NCBI RefSeq assembly: GCF_023898315.1
Contig: NC_064622.1
Coordinates: forward strand, 168,970,178 to 169,034,177
Source of the DNA: Schistocerca nitens
Taxonomy: Eukaryota; Arthropoda; Insecta; Orthoptera; Acrididae
DNA: 64,000 bases
Direction: 5' to 3'
The translations under genes and the position numbers were made by a program. Within the stretch, counting starts at the first letter, position 1, and the number at the start of each line of letters is the position of its first letter. Positions 33,825 through 43,982 of this stretch are shown here, piece by piece. The notes beneath the pieces were generated by a model. It was not told where the DNA came from, made no database searches, and saw only the letters and a program-made list of their open reading frames with translations.

Positions 33825-34030
33825 GGTGGACAGCGCCAATGGCTCTAGATCGCGGTGTTCAAGGATCGATTCCCGATCGGGCCGACCATTTTGTTTGCTT
33901 CGGGCTGAGTGCTTGTGTTGTCCTCATCATTTCATCTCATATTTATCGAAGCGCAAGTCGTCGAAATGCCGAAAATAGAAAGACTTGGGCCATATTTTTA
34001 GTTATTTTGTATTGGTATGGTACTCAACCA
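33825..34030 (+). repeat. SINE-like repeat (tRNA-derived, diverged)
   Basis: Degenerate head with a B-box-like ggatcgattcccgatcgg, then the block 'tgttgtcctcatcatttcat'. The same block in reversed and shorter form is found in the SINE at 1772-2000. Boundaries approximate. Confidence 0.55.
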
Positions 34031-34035
34031 TATTT

Positions 34036-34500
34036 TGCCCGCCCGATTAGCCGTGTGGTCTAACGCATGGCTTTCCGCATTGGGAAGGAGCGCCTGGTCC
34101 CCTGCACGAATCCGCCCGGCGGACTTGTGTCGAGGTCCGGTGAGCCAGCCAGTCTGTGGATGATTTTTAGGCGGTTTTACATTTGTCTCGGCGAATACAG
34201 GCTGGTTCCCCTTATTCTGCCTCAGCGAACAAGTTCTCCACGTACGCGCACACCACCATTACTCTATCACGCAAACGTAAGGGTTACACTCGTCTGGTGT
34301 GAGACGTTCCCTGGAGAAGAATGGGGGGGGGGGGGGGGGTGTCCACCGGGGGCCGAACCGCACAAGAGTGGTTCGGTGTGGGGTGGAGGAGGGGTGAAGT
34401 GGACTGCGGTAGTTGTCGTGGGGTTGTGGAACACTGCGGCTGCGGCGGGGACGGAGCCTCTCCGTCGTTCTTGGCCCCCGGTTAACATACAATACAATAC
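34036..34500 (+). mobile_element. tRNA-derived SINE (second abundant family)
   Basis: The head is gcccgattagccgtgtggtc with a B-box-like gcacgaatccgcc. The body has 'gtctgtggatg' and 'ggcggtttt', and the tail is 'ggcccccggttaacat' followed by (acaat)n. A better-preserved copy with target-site duplications is at 59036-59479. A G-run at 34323-34340 occupies the same position as a G-rich stretch in the other copy. Confidence 0.8.
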
Positions 34501-35452
34501 AATACAGTCACTTTTTGGAAGTCGAGAAACACTGCATCTATGTGGCTGCCACTCTCCATGGCTTTCAGGATGTCATGTGAGAAAAGCGCGAGTTGGGTTC
34601 GCATGACCGACATTTTCGGTCCTCGTTGACGAGGAGGTAGTCGTTCTGTTCGGGATACATCATTACGTTTCTGCAGTCGCGGCTCGTGTAAAATTTTATA
34701 ACTGTACTACAATATGGTGCCCTATAGCTTTCTGACTTACAAGGGTAGTAATCGTAACTAAATTGAATACATTAATTTTATGTATACAAACTGAACTGGT
34801 CAAATAGATTTCAATTTCGTAGTTAATCCTTTAATAAAGCGAAAATAAAATAAAGAAAAAAAAAATTAGCTGCAGCGGGAATCAAACAACCCAAGTCGCA
34901 CTTAACCAGTAGGCTACGGAACTGATAGATGTGCCGCTACTGGAAAATCCTTCATGTTTTACGCTTGAGATCTCAAGCGTTATTGGCGTGTTTATGCGTC
35001 CTATTTCGCCGGCCCTCTCACTGCTAGAATATTTATCATAAAACATACGCGTCTCTTTGCGTGCTGTCACTTGCATAAACACCTCGTTTCGATGTACTGA
35101 GCTGTTTATGAATCATGACGACTGTTATGACCACGTGATTCTAGATTCGTAGGGGCAGAAATGGGCGCATCGCTCCCGATCGTGCGATAGATAGAAAGAC
35201 CAATACCTAGAGAGCGAAACCAGACAGCGTTTTTCTCTCAGCTTTAAATAAAATTTCGATATCTATTCTACATTTCGTTTCATACACAGCAATGTTTGCG
35301 CTGAAATCGACTACACGCAAAGTTTATAAGATGCACTTTTAATTCTGCAAACTCTTTTACAATTTCGTGTTGTGCTTTGTACAACTTGATCTAGCGCATT
35401 AACACTATGACGAATGACGAAACGAAATTCAGTCCTTTATCGAGTGAAGATA
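34501..35452. other. mostly unrecognised; tRNA-like stretch at about 34868-34920
   Basis: An A-run is followed by a minus-strand tRNA-like head (gggaatcaaacaacccaag...ccagtaggctacgg). A related, more degenerate stretch occurs at 36515-36600. The similarity suggests another low-copy SINE family. Nothing else is recognised. Confidence 0.35.
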
Positions 35453-35454
35453 TT

Positions 35455-36291
35455 GCGAGGGGTTTTCAATAAGCAATGCAACACATTTTTTTCTCGGGCA
35501 GTTTCGATCGAAAACACGAGAAATTTGTTGTGGGACATCGGGGAATATTCCTGCTTCAGCCTCTATAGTTTCATGAAGTTCCGACAGATGGCAGCGCGAT
35601 ACATAGCCATCAATATGTCGCCTGTAACGGAGGTACGTTCCAACCACGGAGCCATGACTGTCTTTTGGCGGTGAACAGAGCATCTCAGACATTAGTAGGG
35701 GCTTGCAGAATGTCTGTTGAGACCTAGCAGTGAACAAAAGCACGGCGAGTCGTTGGGTGAGATGGCAGTCATCATCGCAACAAGTTCACGCAAACCTGTC
35801 CCAGCTACCGCGCGTCGGTCGGCCGTACTTAGCGGTGACTCCTGCAATGTGTTCGTCGCCAAAAAAATGTATACGAACTTCTTCTTTTCAGTGACACTGC
35901 AAGGCCTCACAGAAGTCTGTGCACCCTAGAGAAGCGCACAGAACTTCACTGGACCCTCATCTTCCCTACAGCCCGGATCTCGCACCTTCCAATTTCCATC
36001 GGTGTGGCCCAATGAAGGATGCACTCCGTGGGAAGCAGTACATGGATGATGGGGTGGTTATTGAAGCAGCAATATGTTGGCTCCGACGTCAACCTTTAGA
36101 GTGGTGTTGTGTGGGAATACAGGCCCTCCGAGTAAGGAGGCTTGAGGCCGTCGCACTGAGCGGAGATTATGTTGAAAAACAGGGTTTTGTAGCCCAAAGA
36201 CTGGGGAATAATATGGTGTATTGGAATCCTGAATAAAACCAATCTACTTTCAGGAACAAGATTCGTTGCATTACTTATTGAACGCCCCATG
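35455..36291 (+). mobile_element. mariner-type deletion derivative with transposase C-terminus
   Basis: The left end ggggttttcaataagcaatg and the complement of the right end ttcgttgcattacttattga match as inverted repeats. The right end is followed by TA. Plus strand near 35960-36190 reads PYSPDLAPSNFHRCGPMKDA, LRGKQYMDDGVVIEAAICWL and GDYVEKQGF, the C-terminal part of a mariner transposase with SPDLAP in the third catalytic region. The rest of the transposase is absent, so this is a non-autonomous remnant. Confidence 0.7.
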
Positions 36292-37371
36292 TAGACTGCA
36301 AGATATGAAAAAATCAAAATTTTTCAATAAACAATTTTCTTAAAATCGGATATTTGATAGTGGCCAGCACAAGTACTAGGTGAGTAGTACAGCGACAAGA
36401 AAACTGTTCTCATCAGCACGGACTGTAGAGACCACATCTGGAAAAAAAGGAAAAAAAAGACTGCATCAAATTTTATGATTAATAGTTTAATGGTTTAATG
36501 TTGATACGAATAAAATAAAATAAGAAAGCAAGTTGGTAGCTGCGGGATACAAACCACTCAGCCATAGCGCCATTATAACAAGAGCTACTCGAAGATCCCT
36601 CTTACTCAATGTTTGCACAATATTAATGACCTGTGCTGTGAGCAACGTGGCAACATCAGCGCCGTTAGGGATGACATTACATCAGAGAGCGTGCAATCGA
36701 AAACAGACAGTAGCGTCGCATCTCTGAGATGATCGTAGTGTGGCTAACTGTAATTTTAGCACTTGACACTGGTTTGTAGTTGTTGCGGAGAGAGCGCTGT
36801 AAAAGGTGTTTTCGTCTATTTTATTTGCATGCCAGTATAATTAGAAGATAAATGGCATAATTTTAGTGCGATTCTCTGCTCGCATTCGAGGAAAAATGGC
36901 GTAATTTTTGTGAATTTCCAGCTTGCATTCTAAATTGCATAAATTTTGTGCTGTATTTATAGTGTGCATAGCATATTAGTACATGATCATCGGCCGCCAC
37001 TCCGTGTGAGTTCAGAATATGGTATAAGGTTCTGCGAGAGGTGGATATCAGAGATGTTACACAATAGTTTCGGACGCCTCTTTTGCCTTCCTCCTAATAG
37101 GCGGATATGAGCTGTGCTTTCTTGTAATAACTAAGCGCAGCTTACTATTTCTTTACCGTTCTTCACTGATATTTCTGGTTACAAATAGAAGGAGGCTGCT
37201 AGGCACATTATCTGTTTACAAGCTTCATTACTTGTTGCCTGTTTACTGTTCTCCACATTCCTCGAGTTTCGATTGTTGTGGCCATTCATTCCTTTAGTTA
37301 CAATGCACAAACGATAGTACAGAAGGCTTCTAATATAAGGATAGCAGAGGTGGTTCTCAAAAATACCGTAC
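36292..37371. other. mostly unrecognised intron 2 sequence
   Basis: Apart from the tRNA-like stretch at 36515-36600 (see 34501), I recognise nothing here. Confidence 0.4.
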
Positions 37372-37383
37372 AATATCTTGACA

Positions 37384-37583
37384 CGCCGGCCGCGGTGGTC
37401 TCGCGGTTCTAGGCGCGCAGTCCGGAACCGAGCGACTGCTACGGTCGCAGGTTCGAATCCTGCCTCGGGCATGGATGTGTGTGATGTCCTTAGGTTAGTT
37501 AGGTTTAAGTAGTTCTAAGTTCTAGGGGACTGATGACCACAGCAGTTGAGTCCCATAGTGCTCAGAGCCATTTGAACCATTTG
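37384..37583 (+). mobile_element. tRNA-derived SINE (abundant family), plus orientation
   Basis: Head cgccggccgcggtggtctcg with B-box ggttcgaatcctgcc; ends 'gccatttgaaccatttg'. Flanked by aatatcttgaca (37372-37383) and aatatctcgaca (37584-37595), a 12-bp duplication with one mismatch. Confidence 0.9.
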
Positions 37584-37595
37584 AATATCTCGACA

Positions 37596-38516
37596 TACAT
37601 CTATAATAGAATTTTAGAATGTATTCTGAATGTTCTGTTTCAGATATCTAATCTCTATTGGCATCTGTAGTTTCTCTTCTACATTGCTCTACGAATTTCT
37701 GTTCTTGGATGTGGCAGTAGATATCCCACTAACACGTTTCATCCCTTGAAATTGGTCTTTCTGTTCTTTGATGCGTTAGCAGACATTCCACTAACTTATT
37801 TCTGCTTTTGATATACGTCTTTCGCAGCCTTCTTCCCTCTATTATTGTTTCTAGTACCTCTTCGTCCTTAACTTTTCTCGGGTAAAATCAAACGCTGCCG
37901 GTTTCCTCCTCTCGGGTGTCCTCACACTATGCTATTCACTTCCGTGTAATGTCACGCTCTAAATTCACAATTTCAGAAGCTTCTACCTCATTGGTTTGGC
38001 TGCAGATCTTTGTGGAAAACAGTTTCTTTGCCTGCCTCAGTTTTTTTGAGATCTTCGTTACTTCGAATAATTTCAACTTACCACGTGCTCTTAGGTTGTG
38101 AGCAATCAGAACATGGGGATGCTCTGCAATCCATTTTTACAATTTTTAATTTTTTAACTAATATTGAACCTTATTGTATCCCAGTTTATATCTTTCAATG
38201 CCTCCCACTATATTCCAATCCTAATTTCTTCTTTTGATGTTGTAGAAGAGTGTCCACCACAAGCTATTGATTCCTATTGCTTAACTTCAAACGTTTTGTC
38301 AGTTATTTCCCCCATCAAATATACAATAAAAATTCAGCCTTTCTTTCTCATCCATATCACTCTGCTCCAGGTAAAAGTGTAATTTTTAATCACAACGACG
38401 GCGTACGCAGAAGATAGGAAAGTACTCAGTTTCTCTTTGCAAAAGACTTCATCGGAGCACACATAAATTGTCTGCAAATCTTAGTATTCATCATTTTTCC
38501 TAACTAATCATTACCT
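37596..38516. other. no recognised feature
   Basis: T-rich intron 2 sequence leading to the exon 3 acceptor. No element or coding homology seen. Confidence 0.4.
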
Positions 38517-38540
38517 TTGTCTTTCTTGTGCTTATTTCAG

Positions 38541-38639
38541 ACAGAAACGGCGTACCTCCCTACTTATGCAGCATATCTTGCTACAATGTTCTACCAGCTG
38601 TTCATCTACTGTTGGTATGGAGGCGAAGTTTATTTGGAG
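38541..38639 (+). CDS. odorant receptor, visible exon 3
   Basis: Thirty-three codons, phase 0 to phase 0, reading TETAYLPTYAAYLATMFYQ then LFIYCWYGGEVYLE. The 'FYQ.F.YCWYG.EV' block is a hallmark of insect odorant receptors just before the last membrane segment. The acceptor is tgtgcttatttcag ending 38540. The donor gtaaat at 38640 runs directly into an (aat)/(att) microsatellite. Confidence 0.9.
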
Positions 38640-38641
38640 GT

Positions 38642-38680
38642 AAATAATAATAATTATTATTATTATTATTATTATAAGAG
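38642..38680. repeat. (AAT)n/(ATT)n microsatellite with hairpin potential
   Basis: taaataataataattattat and further tta units start at the second base of the exon 3 donor. The two halves are self-complementary. Confidence 0.85.
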
Positions 38681-39199
38681 GTATACTAACACACTGATTT
38701 CATATTACAGACTATTTATGTATTAGATACTACAGACACGATGTTTATCGAACTGGAAACACTATAAACTACCAAATCGAAGACTAACCTTTGATGTATG
38801 GATGATTCAGCCAGCATTCTTTCATTGTTCGAATTTGCGACTAATAAAAATTTAATAACGTCAGTGGTGTTTGCTGCGACTGTTTCCATTCCTTCTCCTT
38901 CGGGTAGCGAGGGAATAATACAATACCTGAAGAAGCAAATTTTGTGACGTCAAGAAGTATAAAGTGACGACTATTAAAAAGATGCACCAGAATAGTTGCT
39001 TATATAAATTAATCTTTATTAAAAGACTGTTTCCCCAATTATCGCCATTGTCAAATACCTGCTTATATGATTCTGGTGAGTCTGTATGTAAAGATCAGTG
39101 TCATTTGCATTAAAGTGACTTGTACTCATGTCCACAATGATATGACATCCAAAAACGCCATTAGTGAACGGTCTTATCACTGTCAATGTTTTGATTAGA
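38681..39199. other. no recognised feature
   Basis: Intron 3 sequence before the Penelope-like element. Part may be its 3' untranslated region. Confidence 0.35.
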
Positions 39200-39289
39200 C
39201 AGTCACTGACGTAAATATATTGAAAATAATACTTTAATTAAAGTTTGACAGTTCTACACTTACGACGTCGTATGTTTATAATTTTATAC

Positions 39290-40314
39290 ATATGAACAGC
39301 TTTCTTATTTTCCTAACTACAATTTTTTCACGAGTGTCTTTCATTGTTACTTATGCTATTTCCGAGTCATCCTTTTCGGTGTTCAAAGATTTCAATAGAG
39401 TATTTGACGTGGTATTTGTGTCTAAATTCTGTATGCTCGTTTCATATTTCTTGAGGCATTTTCTCGTGTGTGTATAGATTACTAATTTTTCAAGACCTTT
39501 TGGTATTATATGCAGGATCGGAGTGTATTTTCGATTATATCAGCAATGTGGTTTTCATTTTTCAAATGCAGAAAAAAGCTCAACTGATTAGCCTTGCTGT
39601 TTCTAATGTGTTCTTTATATCTGACGTTAAAATTTCTTCCTGTCTGGTCAGTTTTAAAGTTAGTACAGTACTACATGGGATTTTATTCATGCCTGGGTTT
39701 CATGTTCGGGTGGTCTATTGGCGCTGGAACATAATTTTATTGAAAGGTTGTTACTAGTGCGAAAGGCTAGCTGAATATAAGTGCCTTGAAAAAACCTGTA
39801 TTAACTCTGTTGGAGATCTAACAGGCTAGACTGTTGGTATGTTTCTTATTTTTTGAGGTGATATTTCTCAAGTTAGTATCTCGAAATGTACTGTGTTCTG
39901 CTTTAGTGTTTTAAATTTGTGGTATAATTGTGTGGGTGTCATCTACATCCATAAAATAGTATAAAAACTCGTTAACAGGAGGCTAATTTGAGTTAAAGAA
40001 TTTCTCTTCCAGAGAATTTATGGAAATGTCGGCTAATGTGACTGCTACATTATTACTCATGGTTTCTCCATACGCTTGGGTATAAACTTTGCCGTTAAAT
40101 TCAAAATGATTTTGTGGTAGTGCTATTTCCAAAAGATTCATAATCTGAAGTGTTCAAGTCATTGATACTTTCCTATATCGTAAGAGGCTATATTTTATGA
40201 TTTGGATAGTTTCCTGTACCGGAACAGTGACGTATACATTTGTGGTATCAAATGAAATAAATTCATCTTTTATATCACGTATTATGCGAAATTTTGATTC
40301 TGTACTTTTTGTTG
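39290..40314 (-). pseudogene. Penelope-like reverse transcriptase (C-terminal part) and GIY-YIG endonuclease
   Basis: Reverse transcriptase blocks: ISFDTTNVYVTVPVQETIQI (motif A region), FEFNGKVYTQAYGETMSNNV (motif B region) and FMDVDDTHTII (catalytic DD region). After a broken linker comes TDQTGRNFNVRYKEHIRNSK, the core of the GIY-YIG endonuclease, then NHIADI-like sequence. Frameshifts fall near 40150, 39980 and 39600. The frame is joined across RTE copy B to 43708-43982. Confidence 0.75.
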
Positions 40315-40625
40315 CTTCCCCCATGAACCATGGACCTTGCCGTTGGTGGGGAGGCTTGCGCGCCTCAGCGATACAGATGGCCGTACCGTAGGTGCTACCA
40401 CAACGGAGGGGTATCTGTTGAGAGGCCAGACAAACATGTGGTTCCTGAAGAGGGGCAGCAGCCTTTTCAGTAGTTGCAGGGGCAACAGTCTGGATGATTG
40501 ACTGATCTGGCCCTGTAACATTAACCAAAACGGCCTTGCTGTGCTGGTACTGCGAACGGCTGAAAGCAAGGGGAAACTACAGCCGTAATTTTTCCCGAGG
40601 ACATGCAGCTTTACTGTATGATTAA

Positions 40626-41620
40626 ATGATGATGGCGTCCTCTTGGGTAAAATATTCCGGAGGTAAAATAGTCCCCCATTCGGATCTCCGGGCGGGGACT
40701 ACTCATGAGGACGTCGTTATCAGGAGAAAGAAAACTGGCATTCTACGGATCGGAGCGTGGAATATCAGATCCCTTAATCGGGCAGGTAGGTTAGAAAATT
40801 TAAAAAGGGAAATGGATAGGTTAAAGTTATATATAGTGGGAATTAGTGAAGTTCGGTGGCAGGAGGAACAAGACTTTTGGTCAGGTGATTACAGGGTTAT
40901 AAATACAAAATCAAATAGGGGTAATGCAGGAGTAGGTTTAATAATGAATAAAAAATAGGAGTGCGGGTTAGCTACTACAAACAGCATAGTGAACGCATTA
41001 TTGTGGCTAAGATAGACACAAAGCCCATGCCTACTACAGTAGTACAAGTTTATATGCCAACTAGCTCTACAGATGATGAAGAAATTGATGAAATGTATGA
41101 CGAGATAAAAGAAATTATTCAGGTAGTGAAGGGAGACGAAAATTTAATAGTCATGGGTGACTGGAATTCGCCAGTAGGAAAAGGGAGAGAAGGAAACATA
41201 GTAGGTGAATATGGATTGGGGGGAAGAAATGAAAGAGGAAGCCGCCTTGTAGAATTTTGCACAGAGCATAACTTAATCATAGCTAACACTTGGTTCAAGA
41301 ATCATAAAAGAAGGTTGTATACCTGGAAGAATCCTGGAGATACTAATAGGTATCAGATAGATTATATAATGGTAAGACAGAGATTTAGGAACCAGGTTTT
41401 AAATTGTAAGACATTTCCAGGGGCAGATGTGGATTCTGACCACAATCTATTGGTTATGAACTGCAGATTGAAACTGAAGAAACTGCAAAAAGGTGGGAAT
41501 TTAAGGAGATGGGACCTGGATAAACTGAAAGAACCAGAGGTTGTACAGAGTTTCAGGGAGAGCATAAGGGAACAATTGACAGGAATGGGGGAAAGAAGAA
41601 TGGGTAGCTCTGAGGGATGA
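40626..41620 (+). pseudogene. RTE endonuclease domain, one frameshift
   Basis: Frame 40626-40958 holds GAWNIRSLNRAG and EVRWQ. It stops where a run of seven A's in copy A has six (about 40955). Frame 40961-41620 continues with VMGDWNSPVGK and SDHNLLVMN. A second frame break at about 41590 separates it from the reverse transcriptase frame. Restoring one base would reopen the first break, so the lesion is recent. Confidence 0.85.
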
Positions 41621-41624
41621 AGTA

Positions 41625-43766
41625 GTGAAGGCAGCAGAGGATCAAGTGGGTAAAAAGACGAGGGCTAATAGAAATCCTTGGGTAACAGAAGAAATATTGA
41701 ATTTAATTGATGAAAGGAGAAAATATAAAAATGCAGTAAATGAAGCAGGCAAAAGGGAACACAAACGTCTCAAAAATGAGATCGACAGAAAGTGCAAAAT
41801 GGCTAAGCAGGGATGGCTAGAGGACAAATGTAAGGATGTAGAGGCTTGTCTCACTAGGGGTAAGATAGATACTGCCTACAGGAAAATTAAAGAGACCTTT
41901 GGAGAGAAGAGAACCACTTGTATGAATATCAAGAGCTCAGATGGCAACCCAGTTCTAAGCAAAGAAGGGAAGGCAGAAAGGTGGAAGGAGTATATAGAGG
42001 GTTTATACAAGGGCGATATACTTGAGGACAATATTATGGAAATGGAAGAGGATGTAGATGAAGATGAAATGGGAGATACGATACTGCGGGAAGAGTTTGA
42101 CAGAGCACTGAAAGACCTGAGTGGAAACAAGGCCCCGGGAGTAGACAACATTCCATTAGAACTACTGATGGCCTTGGGAGAGCCAGTCATGACAAAACTC
42201 CACCATCTGGTGAGCAAGATGTATGAGACAGGCGAAATACCCACAGACTTCAAGAAGAATATAATAATTCCAATACCAAAGAAAGCAGGTGTTGACAGAT
42301 GTGAAAATTACCGTACTATCAGTTTAATAAGTCACAGCTGCAAAATACTAACGCGAATTCTTTACAGACGAATGGAAAAACTGGTAGAAGCGGACCTCGG
42401 GGAAGATCAGTTTGGATTCCGTAGAAATGTTAGAACACGTGAGGCAATACTAACCTTACGACTTATCTTAGAAGAAAGATTAAGAAAAGGCAAACCTACG
42501 TTTCTAGCATTTGTAGACTTAGAGAAAGCTTTTGACAACGTTAACTGGAATACTCTCTTTCAAATTCTGAAGGTGGCAGGGGTAAAATACAGGGAGCGAA
42601 AGGCTATTTACAATTTGTACAGAAACCAGATGGCAGTTATAAGAGTCGAGGGACATGAAAGGGAAGCAGTGGTTGGGAAAGGAGTGAGACAGGGTTGTAG
42701 CCTCTCCGCTATTTACAATTTGTACAGAAACCAGATGGCAGTTATAAGAGTCGAGGGACATGAAAGGGAAGCAGTGGTTGGGAAAGGAGTGAGACAGGGT
42801 TGTAGCCTCTCCCCGATGTTATTCAATCTGTATATTGAGCAAGCAGTAAAGGAAACAAAAGAAAAATTCGGAGTAGGTATTAAAATTCATGGAGAAGAAG
42901 TAAAAACTTTGAGGTTCGCCGATGACATTGTAATTCTGTCAGAGACAGCAAAGGACTTGGAAGAGCAGTTGAACGGAATGGACAGTGTCTTGAAAGGAGG
43001 ATATAAGATGAACATCAACAAAAGCAAAACGAGGATAATGGAATGTAGTCTAATTAAATCGGGTGACGCTGAGGGGATTAGATTAGGAAGTGAGACACTT
43101 AAAGTAGTAAAGGAGTTTTGCTATTTAGGGAGTAAACTAACTGATGATGGTCGAAGTAGAGAGGATATAAAATGTAGACTGGCAATGGCAAGGAAATCGT
43201 TTCTGAAGAAGAGAAATTTGTTAACATCGAGTATAGATTTAAGTGTCAGGAAGTCGTTTCTGAAAGTATTTGTATGGAGTGTAGCCATGTATGGAAGTGA
43301 AACATGGACGATAAATAGTTTGGACAAGAAGAGAATAGAAGCTTTCGAAATGTGGTGCTACAGAAGAATGCTGAAGATAAGGTGGGTAGATCACGTAACT
43401 AATGAGGAGGTATTGAATAGGATTGGGGAGAAGAGAAGTTTGTCGCACAACTTGACTAGAAGAAGGGATCGGTTGATAGGACATGTTCTGAGGCATCAAG
43501 GAATCACAAATTTAGCATTGGAGGGCAGCGTGGAGGGTAAAAATCGTAGAGGGAGACCAAGAGATCAATACACTAAGCAGATTCAGAAGGATGTAGGTTG
43601 CAATAGGTACCGGGAGATGAAGAAGCTTGCACAGGATAGAGTAGCATGGAGAGCTGCATCAAACCAGTCTCAGGACTTAAGACCACAACAACAACAACTT
43701 TTTGTTGAAAGAATTAAGTTTGTTAGTGTGTTTAGTTTTTTGCTTATCAAATATGATGGGTATTAA
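41625..43766 (+). CDS. RTE reverse transcriptase, open frame with internal duplication and lost stop
   Basis: 713 codons. Motifs in order: NKAPGVDNIPLELL, AFVDLEKAFDNVNW, GVRQGCSLS, then the catalytic LRFADDIVILSE, YGSETWTINSL, FEMWCYRRMLKIRW and the C-terminal DRVAWRAASNQSQD. Thirty-five residues beginning AIYNLYRNQMAVIRVEGHER are present twice in a row. The usual TGA after SQD is TTA here, so the frame reads through the 3' repeat into flanking Penelope sequence. The duplication falls in front of the active-site region and probably destroys activity, though the frame stays open. Confidence 0.85.
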   Translation: MKAAEDQVGKKTRANRNPWVTEEILNLIDERRKYKNAVNEAGKREHKRLKNEIDRKCKMAKQGWLEDKCKDVEACLTRGKIDTAYRKIKETFGEKRTTCMNIKSSDGNPVLSKEGKAERWKEYIEGLYKGDILEDNIMEMEEDVDEDEMGDTILREEFDRALKDLSGNKAPGVDNIPLELLMALGEPVMTKLHHLVSKMYETGEIPTDFKKNIIIPIPKKAGVDRCENYRTISLISHSCKILTRILYRRMEKLVEADLGEDQFGFRRNVRTREAILTLRLILEERLRKGKPTFLAFVDLEKAFDNVNWNTLFQILKVAGVKYRERKAIYNLYRNQMAVIRVEGHEREAVVGKGVRQGCSLSAIYNLYRNQMAVIRVEGHEREAVVGKGVRQGCSLSPMLFNLYIEQAVKETKEKFGVGIKIHGEEVKTLRFADDIVILSETAKDLEEQLNGMDSVLKGGYKMNINKSKTRIMECSLIKSGDAEGIRLGSETLKVVKEFCYLGSKLTDDGRSREDIKCRLAMARKSFLKKRNLLTSSIDLSVRKSFLKVFVWSVAMYGSETWTINSLDKKRIEAFEMWCYRRMLKIRWVDHVTNEEVLNRIGEKRSLSHNLTRRRDRLIGHVLRHQGITNLALEGSVEGKNRRGRPRDQYTKQIQKDVGCNRYREMKKLAQDRVAWRAASNQSQDLRPQQQQLFVERIKFVSVFSFLLIKYDGY
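42603..42812 (+). repeat. 105-bp in-frame tandem duplication
   Basis: 42603-42707 and 42708-42812 are essentially identical and begin gctatttacaatttgtacag. Copies A and C have a single unit. It adds exactly 35 codons. Confidence 0.95.
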
Positions 43767-43982
43767 TGAAGTTAATTACAGTGCAAGTTCTGTTTATGTG
43801 TCCTTGATTAGGTTCGTAATTTTGGTGTATTTGGATTCATTACTATATATGTTCTTTTTATGTTCAGAGAGAGTGGCATTACAATTTTAATGGTTTTTTT
43901 ATTTTAGCTGAAAATCTATTGGTAAGGCTGTGAGGCAATTCTGTGATATTATTAGATTTAAAGAAGGACACGATCTTATCTA
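43708..43982 (-). pseudogene. Penelope-like reverse transcriptase, N-terminal part
   Basis: Contains DKIVSFFKSNNITELPHSL, the KIKKTIK basic stretch, and NPNTPKLRTLSRTHKQN, matching the Penelope 'P+.YGLPK.HK' block. It is bounded on the right by the Tc1 element (TA) and on the left by the RTE duplication actttttgttg. The preceding codons are across the Tc1 at 45405-45460. Confidence 0.7.

Larger units (their letters stand above)
40315..43696 (+). mobile_element. RTE (BovB-like) LINE, copy B, near full length
   Basis: Same 5' start (cccccatgaaccatgg) and (acaaca)n 3' end as copy A. Flanked by actttttgttg at 40304-40314 and 43697-43707, an exact 11-bp duplication inside the Penelope-like element. 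It carries three coding segments separated by small frame breaks and a 105-bp internal tandem duplication. Confidence 0.9.

Noticed and set aside
34067-34606. 179-codon frame
   Set aside because: Runs through a SINE head, a G-run and its tail; the same SINE at 59036 does not keep the frame.
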